Source of the DNA: an uncultured Bacillaceae bacterium
GTDB taxonomy: Bacteria > Bacillota > Bacilli > Bacillales > Alkalibacillaceae
Reading direction: 5' to 3'
NCBI GenBank assembly: GCA_937958375.1
Contig: CALGNY010000210.1
Location: forward strand, 1-59,034
Length of the DNA stretch: 59,034 nt
Below the pieces are notes generated by a model. That model was not told the origin of the DNA. It saw only the letters and a list, made by a program, of their open reading frames with translations, and searched no databases. Of the stretch, positions 44,149-53,324 are shown one piece after another (positions within the stretch are counted from its first letter, which is position 1; every line of letters starts with the position of its first letter). The translations under genes and the position numbers were made by a program.

Positions 44149-44151
44149 TAC

Positions 44152-44826
44152 GTGTTACGCAAAATGTATGACTGGATTGATGAGCGATTGGATGTAACGC
44201 CGATTTGGCGAGACATTGCCGATCACGAAGTTCCTGAGCACGTAAACCCAGCCCACCATTTTTCAGCATTCGTGTATTGTTTTGGTGGTTTGACGTTTTT
44301 CGTAGTCGTCATCCAAATTCTTTCAGGTATGTTTTTGACCATGTATTATGTACCTGATATCGAAAATGCTTGGGAATCCGTCCGTTACTTACAGACGGAA
44401 GTCGCTCACGGACAAATTGTTAGAGGGATGCACCACTGGGGAGCCAGTGTAGTTATCGTTATGATTTTCTTACATACACTGCGTGTGTTCTTCCAAGGTG
44501 CTTATAAAAAGCCTCGTGAATTGAACTGGATTGTTGGTGTATTATTATTCTTCGTTATCTTAGGTTTAGGGTTTACTGGATACCTATTGCCTTGGGACAA
44601 CAAAGCATTTTTCGCAACACAGGTTGGACTGGAAATTGCTGAAAGTGTACCATTCATAGGTACTGAACTGAAAACATTACTAGCCGGTGATCCTACCATC
44701 GTCGGTGCACAGACCCTGACCAGATTCTTTGCGATTCATGTATTCTTCTTGCCAGCTGTCCTATTCGGACTATTGGCTGCACACTTTATCATGATTCGTC
44801 GTCAAGGAATCAGTGGACCACTATAG
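44152..44826 (+). CDS. qcrB: Menaquinol:cytochrome c reductase cytochrome b subunit
   Basis: Cytochrome b6-type subunit with four transmembrane helices carrying two b haems (His ligands around HHWGAS and in HVFFLPA). Cys43 in YCFGG is the residue that binds the extra covalent haem in Bacillus. 224 residues, exactly the B. subtilis length. GTG start after GAGAGGGGG. Confidence 0.96.
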   Translation: MLRKMYDWIDERLDVTPIWRDIADHEVPEHVNPAHHFSAFVYCFGGLTFFVVVIQILSGMFLTMYYVPDIENAWESVRYLQTEVAHGQIVRGMHHWGASVVIVMIFLHTLRVFFQGAYKKPRELNWIVGVLLFFVILGLGFTGYLLPWDNKAFFATQVGLEIAESVPFIGTELKTLLAGDPTIVGAQTLTRFFAIHVFFLPAVLFGLLAAHFIMIRRQGISGPL

Positions 44827-44861
44827 GATTTCATTAGTGAATACAAAAAGGAGGGAATACT

Positions 44862-45722
44862 GTGCAAAAAGGTAAAGGCATGAAGTTTGTCGGTGACTCC
44901 AGAATCAAAGCGGAGCGCCAACGGAACGTTCCAAAAGATTACTCTGAATATCCAGGCAGAACAGAACCATTCTGGCCTAACTTCCTTTTGAAAGAGTGGT
45001 TGGTCGGTGCAGTGTTCTTAATTGGGTTTCTATGCTTAGTTGCCGCACATCCATCTCCATTGGAATTGCAGGCAGACCCAAACAACGCAAGTTATATTCC
45101 ATTGCCTGACTGGTATTTCTTATTCTTATATGAATTATTGAAATATGAATTTGCTTCAGCTGAATATGTCGTGATCGGTACAATCGGTATTCCTGGTTTA
45201 GCATTTGGTGCGTTATTGCTTGCTCCATTCCTTGATAACAAACCAGGTCGCCGTCCAACACAGCGCCCGGTTGCCGTCACATTGATGCTATTGGCTGTCA
45301 CTTCTGTCATTTGGTTGACCTATGAGTCTGTTGCTGCAGTTGACTGGGAAGAAAGAGCTCAATATTCTGTAGAGAATATGGCAGACGTTGAGATCAATAC
45401 GGACCATGCCGGTTATGAAGTCTATGCGAATAACTGTATGAGCTGTCATGGTGAAAACTTAGAAGGTGTACCAGGAATGGCACCTGAATTGATCGGTGTT
45501 CCTTATGATGCAGAAGGCATTATGGACATTGCACAAAATGGTATCGGTGAGATGCCTGCAGGATTATTTAATGGTACGGATGAAGAACTGAATCAACTCG
45601 CGGAATTTATTGTCGAAACAAATTCTGAAGGCGAAGGTTCAGGTTCAGAAGAAGGTGGAGAATCTGAAGGCGGAGAATCCGATTCAGAAGAAAATGGTGA
45701 AGGCGAGGAAGAGTCTGCCTAA
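44862..45722 (+). CDS. qcrC: Menaquinol:cytochrome c reductase cytochrome b/c subunit
   Basis: Subunit IV fused to a c-type cytochrome: three helices (about 47-63, 101-121, 136-154) then a haem-c domain with CMSCH at 192-196. GTG start gives the family N-terminus MQKGKGMKFVGDSRI; AAAAGGAGGG upstream. 286 residues, about 30 longer than in B. subtilis because of an acidic Ser/Gly/Glu tail (about 253-286). The c haem depends on ResABC. Confidence 0.95.
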   Translation: MQKGKGMKFVGDSRIKAERQRNVPKDYSEYPGRTEPFWPNFLLKEWLVGAVFLIGFLCLVAAHPSPLELQADPNNASYIPLPDWYFLFLYELLKYEFASAEYVVIGTIGIPGLAFGALLLAPFLDNKPGRRPTQRPVAVTLMLLAVTSVIWLTYESVAAVDWEERAQYSVENMADVEINTDHAGYEVYANNCMSCHGENLEGVPGMAPELIGVPYDAEGIMDIAQNGIGEMPAGLFNGTDEELNQLAEFIVETNSEGEGSGSEEGGESEGGESDSEENGEGEEESA

Positions 45723-45751
45723 CCAACCTTTTTCATACGAATATGAATTGA

Positions 45752-45793
45752 AAGTCGGCAAAATCGATTCCAATGATTTTGCCGACTTTTTTT
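45752..45793 (+). terminator. Terminator after qcrC
   Basis: Perfect 12-bp stem GTCGGCAAAATC / GATTTTGCCGAC (45754-45765 with 45775-45786), then seven T. Confidence 0.93.
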
Positions 45794-45829
45794 AAACCAA
45801 ATATTGCACTAAAGATCGGATGAGAAGAT

Positions 45830-46423
45830 ATGCTCAATGACTTAAAATTTATATTGATGAATCGAACCTTTGTCGTATTATTGCTGATCATCAATATACT
45901 TGGAACGATTTATGGATACATATGGTATGGATGGCAATTAGAAATCACCCCGACAATCTTTATTCCTTTCGTGCCCGATTCTCCAACAGCTTCCTTGTTC
46001 TTTGCGATTGTTTTGATCGGGTTTTTAATGGGAAAGCATTTTAAATATATACAGGCTTTAGCCATGCTCACACTATTCAAGTATGGCGTTTGGGCAGTTG
46101 TCATGAACGTGTTGACCTTCATTGAATTATCGGAAGTCACACCTTCAGGACTGATGCTCCTCGTTTCACATGGGGCAATGGCCATCCAAGGATTGTTATA
46201 TTCTTCATATTACCGGATCGAAATGAAACATCTCATCGTGGCAGCAATTTGGACATTGCATAATGATGTGATTGATTATGTGTATGGAATGATGCCGATT
46301 TACCACCAATTGACGGATTCAATGAATCATGTCGGATATTTCACATTTTGGCTCAGCATCCTTTCCATTTGGCTGGTTTACCGTTATGGAATGAAGTCTC
46401 CTCGTTCTAAAATGACACTTTAA
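45830..46423 (+). CDS. ypjA: DUF1405 membrane protein YpjA
   Basis: 197-residue membrane protein with about six helices (from about 12-30 to 172-186). DUF1405 family, function unknown; follows qcrC as in B. subtilis. AAGATATGC context offers only a weak ribosome site (GGATGAGAAG). Confidence 0.82.
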   Translation: MLNDLKFILMNRTFVVLLLIINILGTIYGYIWYGWQLEITPTIFIPFVPDSPTASLFFAIVLIGFLMGKHFKYIQALAMLTLFKYGVWAVVMNVLTFIELSEVTPSGLMLLVSHGAMAIQGLLYSSYYRIEMKHLIVAAIWTLHNDVIDYVYGMMPIYHQLTDSMNHVGYFTFWLSILSIWLVYRYGMKSPRSKMTL

Positions 46424-46464
46424 TAGCATAAGCTATACAAAGGTTCAACCGAGGAGATGGGACC

Positions 46465-46641
46465 ATGCAACGCTTCTTCGAGGATGTTTTAATCGGTGAA
46501 ACGCCCAGTATTGGAAACTTTATCTTAACGACTTCCATCATTTTCACAATCGTAATCGGCTCATTAATATATGTTTCCTGGAGAAAATATAAACAATCGA
46601 AGCAGAGCAAAAAAGTTGATAAAAACGATAAGTTTGACTAA
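46465..46641 (+). CDS. 58-residue single-pass membrane protein
   Basis: Short frame MQRFFEDVLIGETPSIGNFI..., one helix (about 19-38) and a basic tail with KYKQSKQSKK. GAGGAG lies 8 bases before the ATG. B. subtilis has ypjB, a large sporulation protein with a C-terminal membrane helix, at this place. This could be a shrunken counterpart holding only the membrane part, or an unrelated small protein. Confidence 0.55.
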   Translation: MQRFFEDVLIGETPSIGNFILTTSIIFTIVIGSLIYVSWRKYKQSKQSKKVDKNDKFD

Positions 46642-46678
46642 AATTGACCTATAGACAGAAAAATAGGGAGGATCTCAC

Positions 46679-47362
46679 ATGTCGATAGGAACCATGCTGA
46701 TTTACTTTGCGGTTTTGCTGATCTTGCCGATGTGGGCGAGCAGCAGAGTTAAAAATACGTACAAAAAATATTCTCAAATACCAAACTCTTCCCAAATGAC
46801 AGGAAGGGAAGTCGCTCTTCGGATTCTACAAGAGAATGGGATTCACGATGTCCGTGTAGAAGAGACAAAAGGTGTATTATCAGACCATTACGATCCCAGA
46901 CAAAAAGTCATTCGTCTGTCTTCAGAAAACTATCACAAACCCTCACAAGCCGGAGCTGCCGTTGCAGCCCACGAAGTTGGACATGCTATTCAACACGCTC
47001 AAGGGTACGGTTTCTTGAAATTCCGTACGGCACTTGTTCCAATGGCTAGCTTAGGTTCCAATATGTCTTACTTTTTGATTATCGGTGGGATGATTATAGG
47101 TGCAAGTGGCCTTTATTTAGCAGGAATTGTCTTAATGGCCTTTGCCGTGTTATTCCAATTGGTCACCTTGCCAGTGGAGTTTGATGCATCCAACCGCGCC
47201 ATGACACAGTTGGTATCAACAGGCGTCATTACGAACAACGAACACCGTGAAACGAAGAAAGTCTTGAATGCGGCTGCATGGACATATGTTGCTGCAGCAG
47301 CAGTTGCCGTCATGGAGCTTGGACGATTCATTCTGTTGTACTTGAGTAGCCAAAACAACTAA
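46679..47362 (+). CDS. YugP-family zinc metallopeptidase
   Basis: Membrane-embedded neutral zinc peptidase-like protein (PF04298). N-terminal helix (6-20), zinc motif HEVGH at 98-102, and two or three helices after it (about 125-160, 200-225). The Glu-rich third ligand region FDASNRAM is typical. 227 residues. AGGGAGGATC upstream. Substrate unknown. Not in this place in B. subtilis. Confidence 0.85.
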   Translation: MSIGTMLIYFAVLLILPMWASSRVKNTYKKYSQIPNSSQMTGREVALRILQENGIHDVRVEETKGVLSDHYDPRQKVIRLSSENYHKPSQAGAAVAAHEVGHAIQHAQGYGFLKFRTALVPMASLGSNMSYFLIIGGMIIGASGLYLAGIVLMAFAVLFQLVTLPVEFDASNRAMTQLVSTGVITNNEHRETKKVLNAAAWTYVAAAAVAVMELGRFILLYLSSQNN

Positions 47363-47370
47363 AACAAATA

Positions 47371-47427
47371 ATAAACCCCAAAAAGTAGTCCTGAAATAAT
47401 CGCTACTTTTTGGGGTTTATTTATTTT
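47371..47427. terminator. Bidirectional terminator between convergent genes
   Basis: Perfect 18-bp stem ATAAACCCCAAAAAGTAG / CTACTTTTTGGGGTTTAT (47371-47388 with 47403-47420). Serves the metallopeptidase gene and the minus-strand gene. Confidence 0.92.
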
Positions 47428-47454
47428 CTAACCATTTATTTCAGCATTCCTGAA

Positions 47455-48324
47455 TCAATCAAGGGGATTTTTATTTTCATCCAACGTAAATCCTTCACCG
47501 AGTACGTCATGGACCGTCATCATCGAAACAAAGGCATGAGGGTCGATTTCGTTAATCAAGTTCTTTAACTTGATGATTTCATTTCGACCGACAACACAAT
47601 AGATGACTCGTTTTTGCTCTCCTGTATAGCTTCCGCTACCATGCAATACCGTGACGCCTCGATCCATCTCCTTAAGGATTTTGGCTGAAATCTCTTTCTC
47701 ATAATCGGATATGATCAATGCCCCTCTTGCCGCATACGCACCATCTACCATAAAGTCAATGACGCGAGCAGCGATGAAGACAGCCACTAATGTGTACATA
47801 CCTTCGATTTCGTCCAAATAAAAGATAACAGATGCTAAAATGACACACGCATCAAATAAAAACATCGTGCGGCCCATACCCCAGCCGATATATTTATTAA
47901 CGAGACGAGCAATGATATCGACACCACCCGTCGTTCCTCCAAAACGGAAAATAATCCCGAGTCCGACACCGATAAATGAACCCGCAAAGAGCGCAGCCAG
48001 CGTCATATCGTTTTGTAAAGAAAAATCATACGGATAAATTTGAAAAATGGATAAGAAGACCGAAACCATCACCGTACCGATGACTGTGTAAATAAATGTT
48101 GATAATCCAAGTAGTCGCCAACCGATAAGAAATACTGGTATATTTAAGACAAGGTTCATGATGGCAGGATCCCACGAAAAGAGAAAATATAATAAAAGCG
48201 TAATCCCGGTGAATCCGCCTTCTGTCAAATTATTGGCCATGTTAAAATTGACGATACCGAATGAGAAGATAGCTGAACCGATGATGATAAACAATGTATT
48301 TTTAAATTTGATCGGAAATTTCAT
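47455..48324 (-). CDS. ypjC: YitT/DUF161 family membrane protein (YpjC-like)
   Basis: 289 residues: five or six helices (about 10-185) with the YitT motif FRFGGTTGGVDIIA, then a cytoplasmic DUF2179 domain (about 200-280, VVGRNEIIKLKNLINEIDPHAFVS). Function unknown, perhaps transport. Start at MKFPIKFKNT because GGAGGGG lies 4 bases upstream; an earlier Met would add nine residues before it. Confidence 0.85.
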   Translation of the reverse strand: MKFPIKFKNTLFIIIGSAIFSFGIVNFNMANNLTEGGFTGITLLLYFLFSWDPAIMNLVLNIPVFLIGWRLLGLSTFIYTVIGTVMVSVFLSIFQIYPYDFSLQNDMTLAALFAGSFIGVGLGIIFRFGGTTGGVDIIARLVNKYIGWGMGRTMFLFDACVILASVIFYLDEIEGMYTLVAVFIAARVIDFMVDGAYAARGALIISDYEKEISAKILKEMDRGVTVLHGSGSYTGEQKRVIYCVVGRNEIIKLKNLINEIDPHAFVSMMTVHDVLGEGFTLDENKNPLD

Positions 48325-48397
48325 GAAACCCCTCCTATGTAACCGACACAAACATTATAGACAATGACAATGACGACATCAATTAAAGTTTTATAAT

Positions 48398-48426
48398 TTG
48401 TCAAAATTCCTTGCTTTAGCTACCAT
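48398..48426 (+). promoter_or_regulatory. Possible promoter of the mazG-type gene and dapB operon
   Basis: TTGTCA (48398-48403), 17 bases, TACCAT (48421-48426). Moderate match, 35 bases before the first gene of a long cotranscribed run. Confidence 0.42.
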
Positions 48427-48460
48427 TAGATTAGACGTTCTAGAGTAAGGAGTTACTGAT

Positions 48461-48802
48461 ATGAGCAAAGAAGAGATGACTTTAATAGAGACACAGCAAC
48501 GTGTCGACCGATTTATCAGCCAATTTGAGGAAGGTTATTTTTCGCCTTTAGCCATGATGGCTCGGTTAACGGAAGAAATGGGTGAATTAGCCCGAGAAAT
48601 CAATCATCATTATGGAGAGAAACCGAAAAAATCAACCGAAAAAGAAAAATCAGTGAAGGACGAGCTTGGCGATGTCTACTTTGTTCTAGTGACATTAGCG
48701 AACTCACTTGACATTGATTTAGATGAAGCATTTGAGATCAGCATGTCCAAAATAGAACATAGAGACCAAAACCGTTGGACGAAAAAGGAGAATCAAACAT
48801 GA
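48461..48802 (+). CDS. ypjD: MazG-type nucleotide pyrophosphohydrolase YpjD
   Basis: 113-residue MazG-like all-alpha NTP pyrophosphohydrolase. Metal motifs EEMGELARE (about 38-46) and DELGDVYF (about 67-74) give the EExxE and ExxD ligands. Likely house-cleaning of aberrant nucleotides. GTAAGGAG upstream. Overlaps the dapB start by 4 bases. Confidence 0.88.
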   Translation: MSKEEMTLIETQQRVDRFISQFEEGYFSPLAMMARLTEEMGELAREINHHYGEKPKKSTEKEKSVKDELGDVYFVLVTLANSLDIDLDEAFEISMSKIEHRDQNRWTKKENQT

Positions 48803-49602
48803 CAGATACAATAAATATGGTTGTGGCTGGACCGCGAGGAAAGATGGGAAGAGAAGCATTAGCATTAATTGAACGAACGGAACACTTTCGACTGGTCGGC
48901 TGCATTGACCGAATAAATCAAGGAAAGTCGGTCCGTGAAATCGAAGGATTGCCGGATTTTGACGCGCCGATTTTCACAGATGCGACAGAAGCATTTGACC
49001 GTGTGAATGCAGATGTATTGGTCGAATTGACGAATCCGGAGGCCGGATATCATCATGCCAAGCAAGCATTATTGCATCAGGTCAGACCCGTCGTCGGAAC
49101 TTCTGGATTCACAACCGAGCAACTGGATGAATTGAAAGGGTTAAGTGAAGAAAATGCTACAGGAATCGTCATTGCCCCGAATTTCGCATTAGGTGCCGTT
49201 TTGATGATGCGATTTGCGAAAGAGGCGGCCAAGTACTTCCCGGATGTCGAGATTATCGAAAAACACCATGATCAGAAATTGGATGCACCATCCGGTACGG
49301 CAGTCAAAACCGCCCAACTGATTCAAGGCGTCCGAGAAAAACATCAGCAAGGTCACCCAGATGAAAAAGAAACGATCGATCACGCGCGGGGAGCAGATCT
49401 TGATGGCATGCGAATTCATAGCGTCAGATTGCCAGGGTTCATTGCCCAGCAAGAAGTCATTTTTGGGATGGCTGGACAAACATTGACCATCAACCACAAT
49501 TCTTCTGATCGTGCATCGTTCATGAGTGGGGTCGAGTTAGCCGTTCATGAAGTGATGAAACGTGATGATTTTGTCTATGGGCTTGAAAATTTAATGGAAT
49601 AG
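48799..49602 (+). CDS. dapB: 4-hydroxy-tetrahydrodipicolinate reductase
   Basis: Lysine/mecA-DAP and dipicolinate pathway enzyme. NAD(P)H motif GPRGKMGREA, catalytic-site signature EKHHDQKLDAPSGTA (His pair and Lys). 267 residues, as in B. subtilis. ATGA overlap with ypjD and AAAAAGGAG upstream. Confidence 0.96.
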   Translation: MTDTINMVVAGPRGKMGREALALIERTEHFRLVGCIDRINQGKSVREIEGLPDFDAPIFTDATEAFDRVNADVLVELTNPEAGYHHAKQALLHQVRPVVGTSGFTTEQLDELKGLSEENATGIVIAPNFALGAVLMMRFAKEAAKYFPDVEIIEKHHDQKLDAPSGTAVKTAQLIQGVREKHQQGHPDEKETIDHARGADLDGMRIHSVRLPGFIAQQEVIFGMAGQTLTINHNSSDRASFMSGVELAVHEVMKRDDFVYGLENLME

Positions 49603-49613
49603 GTTGTGAAAAA

Positions 49614-50030
49614 ATGAATATTGCACTGATTGCACATGATAAACGGAAAAGAAATCTATTGAACTTTGTCATGGCCTATAAAGAAATATTTAAAGAACAT
49701 GATCTTTTTGCTACCGGTACGACCGGTAAAATGATTAATGAAGAGATTGGTCTTGAAATTACCCGTTTTCAATCGGGACCGCTTGGCGGCGACCAACAGA
49801 TTGGTGCCCAGATTGCGACAAACTCGATGGATTTAGTCATCTTTTTCAGAGACCCCCTGACTGCACAGCCTCACGAACCGGACGTCACCGCATTGCTCAG
49901 ACTATGCGATGTATATCGAATCCCATTAGCGACGAATGAAGCTTCTGCCGAGATTATGGTTCGAGGGATGGAAAATGGTTGGCTTGATTGGAGAAAAATC
50001 AAGGAGTCGACGACGTCGTATAATGTCTAA
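49614..50030 (+). CDS. mgsA: Methylglyoxal synthase
   Basis: Converts dihydroxyacetone phosphate to methylglyoxal, an overflow bypass of lower glycolysis. IALIAHDKRK start, phosphate-binding TGTTG, catalytic Asp in SGPLGGDQQIGA and FFRDPLTAQPHEPD. 138 residues. Its end overlaps bshA by 8 bases; bshB1, which lies between them in B. subtilis, is missing. Confidence 0.96.
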   Translation: MNIALIAHDKRKRNLLNFVMAYKEIFKEHDLFATGTTGKMINEEIGLEITRFQSGPLGGDQQIGAQIATNSMDLVIFFRDPLTAQPHEPDVTALLRLCDVYRIPLATNEASAEIMVRGMENGWLDWRKIKESTTSYNV

Positions 50031-51153
50031 AAAAATAGGAATGGTTTGCTACCCGACGGTTGGGGGATCCGGTGTGGTAGCAACTGAACTTGGCATGCAT
50101 TTATCGAATCATCAGTATGAGGTCCATTTCATTTCACAAACGATGCCTTTTCGGTTGAGACGGCTTGACCCGAATATATTTTTCCATGAAGTGGATGTAG
50201 CGAATTACCCTGTCTTCAAACATCCGCCATATGATTTATCGCTAGCCAGTAAAATTGCTGAAGTCATTGATCGTGAGCAACTAGATATTATTCACGCACA
50301 TTACGCGATGCCTCATGCAATTTGTGCATTACTGGCCAAGCAAATGGCAAAGAAGGATGTCAAGGTAATCACGACACTTCATGGAACGGATATCACCGTG
50401 CTCGGGATTGATCCCAGTCTGACCAATATGATCCGGTTTGGGATTGAGGAATCCGATGCTGTTACGGCCGTATCCAATAGCTTAAAAACGCAGACTGAAG
50501 AGCTTTTGCAAACGGATAAGCCAATCCATGTCATCCATAATTTCATCGAACTCCAATCATTTGATGAAGTCGACCAGACAAAATTGAAGGACCAATTTCA
50601 TATTCAGCCAGATGAAAAAGTGTTGATTCATATTTCTAATTTTCGCAAGGTAAAACGAGTAGATGATGTGGTCCGCGTATTTCACCATGTATCACAGAAA
50701 GTCTCTTCAAAATTGTTATTAATCGGAGATGGACCTGAATACGGCAAAGTATACGATCTGGTTGGTAAGCTCGGTTTACAAGATCAAGTGATTTTTATGG
50801 GCAGACAGGACAACATTCATGACCTATTGGCCATCAGTGACTTGAACCTTCTTTTATCGGAAAAAGAAAGCTTTGGTCTCGTTTTACTTGAAGCGATGGT
50901 TTCAGGTGTGCCATGCATCGGAACGAATGTCGGTGGAATTCCTGAAGTGATTGAGGATGGTGAAACCGGCTATATCTGTGATGTCGGTGATATTGAAACA
51001 ATGGCAAAACGAGCAATTGATCTTCTCCAGTCACCTAACGAATGGAAACGCCAATCGGATCAATCGAAAATTCGGGTGAGGGAACGTTTCGACGCCGATC
51101 AAATCATCAAGCAATACGAGGAGCTGTACCATCAAGTTAAAAAAGGGCGGTAA
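50023..51153 (+). CDS. bshA: N-acetyl-alpha-D-glucosaminyl L-malate synthase
   Basis: First enzyme of bacillithiol synthesis: UDP-GlcNAc + malate. GT4 glycosyltransferase with N-terminal GMVCYPTVGGSGVVATELG and the EX7E motif in ESFGLVLLEAM. 376 residues. I use ATG 50023 (MSKKIGMVCYP, the family N-terminus); the only purine-rich site, AAGGAG, is about 17 bases away, so translation may be coupled to mgsA. Confidence 0.95.
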   Translation: MSKKIGMVCYPTVGGSGVVATELGMHLSNHQYEVHFISQTMPFRLRRLDPNIFFHEVDVANYPVFKHPPYDLSLASKIAEVIDREQLDIIHAHYAMPHAICALLAKQMAKKDVKVITTLHGTDITVLGIDPSLTNMIRFGIEESDAVTAVSNSLKTQTEELLQTDKPIHVIHNFIELQSFDEVDQTKLKDQFHIQPDEKVLIHISNFRKVKRVDDVVRVFHHVSQKVSSKLLLIGDGPEYGKVYDLVGKLGLQDQVIFMGRQDNIHDLLAISDLNLLLSEKESFGLVLLEAMVSGVPCIGTNVGGIPEVIEDGETGYICDVGDIETMAKRAIDLLQSPNEWKRQSDQSKIRVRERFDADQIIKQYEELYHQVKKGR

Positions 51154-51157
51154 AAAT

Positions 51158-52363
51158 ATGCTAGGTCAACCATTCCAAAAAGCAGCACCGATCTTTCATA
51201 CATTAAACGAAAACGGCTATGAATGCTATTTCGTCGGCGGATCTGTACGAGATCATCAGTTACGAACCGAAATTGGGGATGTCGATCTTGCAACCAACGC
51301 GGACCCAACGACGGTCCAACAGCTCTTTTCACGAACCGTCCCTGTGGGTGTCGAGCACGGCACCGTTCTAGTCTTACTGAACGATGAGTCCTATGAAGTC
51401 ACAACTTATCGTACGGAAGGGGAATATAAGGATCACAGACGGCCGGAAGAAGTTCATTTTGTCCACCGAATCGAAGAAGACTTAAGCCGGAGAGATTTCA
51501 CGATCAATGCGATGGCGATGGATTTGCAAGGTCAATTGATCGATCCATTTGACGGCAAAATTGACCTTGAGAATCAATTGATTCGCACAGTCGGTGATCC
51601 ATTCGATCGGTTTAATGAGGATGCGCTACGAATGCTGCGGGCGATTCGATTTTCCAGTCAGCTCAATTTTTCGGTCGCTGATGAAGTGATTGAAGCCATC
51701 AGACAAAACCGTCATCTTTTGTTACAAATATCAAACGAACGAATTAGCGTTGAATTGACGAAAATGTTTCGTGGAAAAGGGATCAAACAGGCACTAGCAT
51801 ACATGAATGCAACCAAACTATATGAGTGTTTGCCAGTTTTCCATGCTCATCCGCATATTTTTAAGCGACTCATCGATCGTTTAAATAGTCCGATTACAGA
51901 TCAATCCGTCATCGTTGCCTTTTTACATCACTTGGAGCCAGGAATTTCGATAGCGGAGTGGGTAAGGGCATACAAATTATCGAATACCATCAAACAGACA
52001 GCGAAATTGATTGAGCAAAACTATCAAACGTATATAAACGAAGGTATAACACCACTCATGCTTTACGAGTTATCCGAAGAAAATTTACTGCAATGGGTAG
52101 AATTGGTTCGATTAGTGAAGGGCGACACATTAATGCTGGAAGATTTAAAGACGTCTTACCGTCGCTTACCGATCAAACGTTTATCCGATTTGGCAGTCAA
52201 CGGTTCAGATTTGATCAGCTGGTTCCCCGAGCGGAAAAAAGGAAAGTGGATCAGCGAATATTTGGAAAAACTCCGCGATAAAGTGCTAAATGGTGAGCTT
52301 CCTAACAAAAAAGATATATTGGAAGGGCAAGTGAAGCAATGGAATCAAACCGAACAAAATTAA
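51158..52363 (+). CDS. cca: CCA tRNA nucleotidyltransferase
   Basis: Adds or repairs the 3' CCA of tRNAs. Class II enzyme: GGSVRDHQL, metal-binding GDVDLAT, RRDFTINAMA and the primer-binding RFNEDALRMLRAIRF. 401 residues. Four bases after bshA. Its end overlaps birA by 25 bases. Confidence 0.95.
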   Translation: MLGQPFQKAAPIFHTLNENGYECYFVGGSVRDHQLRTEIGDVDLATNADPTTVQQLFSRTVPVGVEHGTVLVLLNDESYEVTTYRTEGEYKDHRRPEEVHFVHRIEEDLSRRDFTINAMAMDLQGQLIDPFDGKIDLENQLIRTVGDPFDRFNEDALRMLRAIRFSSQLNFSVADEVIEAIRQNRHLLLQISNERISVELTKMFRGKGIKQALAYMNATKLYECLPVFHAHPHIFKRLIDRLNSPITDQSVIVAFLHHLEPGISIAEWVRAYKLSNTIKQTAKLIEQNYQTYINEGITPLMLYELSEENLLQWVELVRLVKGDTLMLEDLKTSYRRLPIKRLSDLAVNGSDLISWFPERKKGKWISEYLEKLRDKVLNGELPNKKDILEGQVKQWNQTEQN

Positions 52364-53310
52364 TCCAGTTATTATCCAACCATACAGACGATTATATTTC
52401 TGGTGAACAACTCTCAACTGCACTCGGCATTTCCAGGACGGCAATCTGGAAGCATATGAATGATTTAAAAAAAGACGGTTATGAAATCGAAGCGGTGAGA
52501 AATAAAGGCTACCGAATCTTGAAGGTTCCGACTGAGTTGTCGGCTGCTTCACTCCAATGGGGCTTAAAAACGAAATGGCTCGGAAAACATCTCATTCACC
52601 TGAACTCAGTTGATTCCACACAATATCTCGCACACGATGAAGCAAGAGACGGTGCGCCTCATGGTACGGTAATTATTGCTGATCATCAGACAAAAGGGAG
52701 AGGGCGGCTCAGACGGCCATGGCACTCCGCTGATCGGCATGGCCTTTGGTTTACGATTATTTTAAGACCTTCTCGCCTGGAACCTAAGGATGCTACACAA
52801 TTAACATTAGTCGCGGCCGTTGCGCTAGCCGAAACTTACCGAAATTTTGGCGTAGAAGTCAAAATCAAGTGGCCAAATGATGTGTTTTCAAATCATTTGA
52901 AGCTGACGGGCATACTGACTGAAATGCAGGCAGAGCAGGACCAAATCGATTACATACTCCTCGGGATCGGCATGAATATTAATCAATCGAAAGATGATTT
53001 TCCGGCTGAATTACGTGAAAAAGTAACCTCTTTAAAATTGGAATCCGGAAAGACATCTGATTTAAATGTCGTTTTTCACGATGTTGCGCGTCAAATTGAA
53101 GAAAAGTATGATACATTTATAGAAGAAGGATTCGAACGGATTAAGGCCGAATGGGAAAAACAGGCGTATCAATTGAACGAATGGATTACCGTCAAAACAA
53201 AAGAGTCGTTTCGGGCTAAATTTTTGGGCATTGAAAATGACGGCGCCTTAAGGATTGAAGATGAATTTGGAAAACAATCCGTTCTTTATTCAGCTGAAAT
53301 TATATGGTAA
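52339..53310 (+). CDS. birA: Bifunctional biotin--protein ligase / biotin operon repressor
   Basis: Charges biotin enzymes and represses biotin genes. N-terminal winged HTH (about 1-60, ISGEQLSTALGISRTAIWKH), ligase domain with GRGRLRRPW, KWPNDVF and GIGMNIN, and a C-terminal SH3-like cap. 323 residues. Start inside cca, after GAAGGGC. Confidence 0.94.
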   Translation: MESNRTKLIQLLSNHTDDYISGEQLSTALGISRTAIWKHMNDLKKDGYEIEAVRNKGYRILKVPTELSAASLQWGLKTKWLGKHLIHLNSVDSTQYLAHDEARDGAPHGTVIIADHQTKGRGRLRRPWHSADRHGLWFTIILRPSRLEPKDATQLTLVAAVALAETYRNFGVEVKIKWPNDVFSNHLKLTGILTEMQAEQDQIDYILLGIGMNINQSKDDFPAELREKVTSLKLESGKTSDLNVVFHDVARQIEEKYDTFIEEGFERIKAEWEKQAYQLNEWITVKTKESFRAKFLGIENDGALRIEDEFGKQSVLYSAEIIW

Positions 53311-53324
53311 GAGGAGGTTTTATC

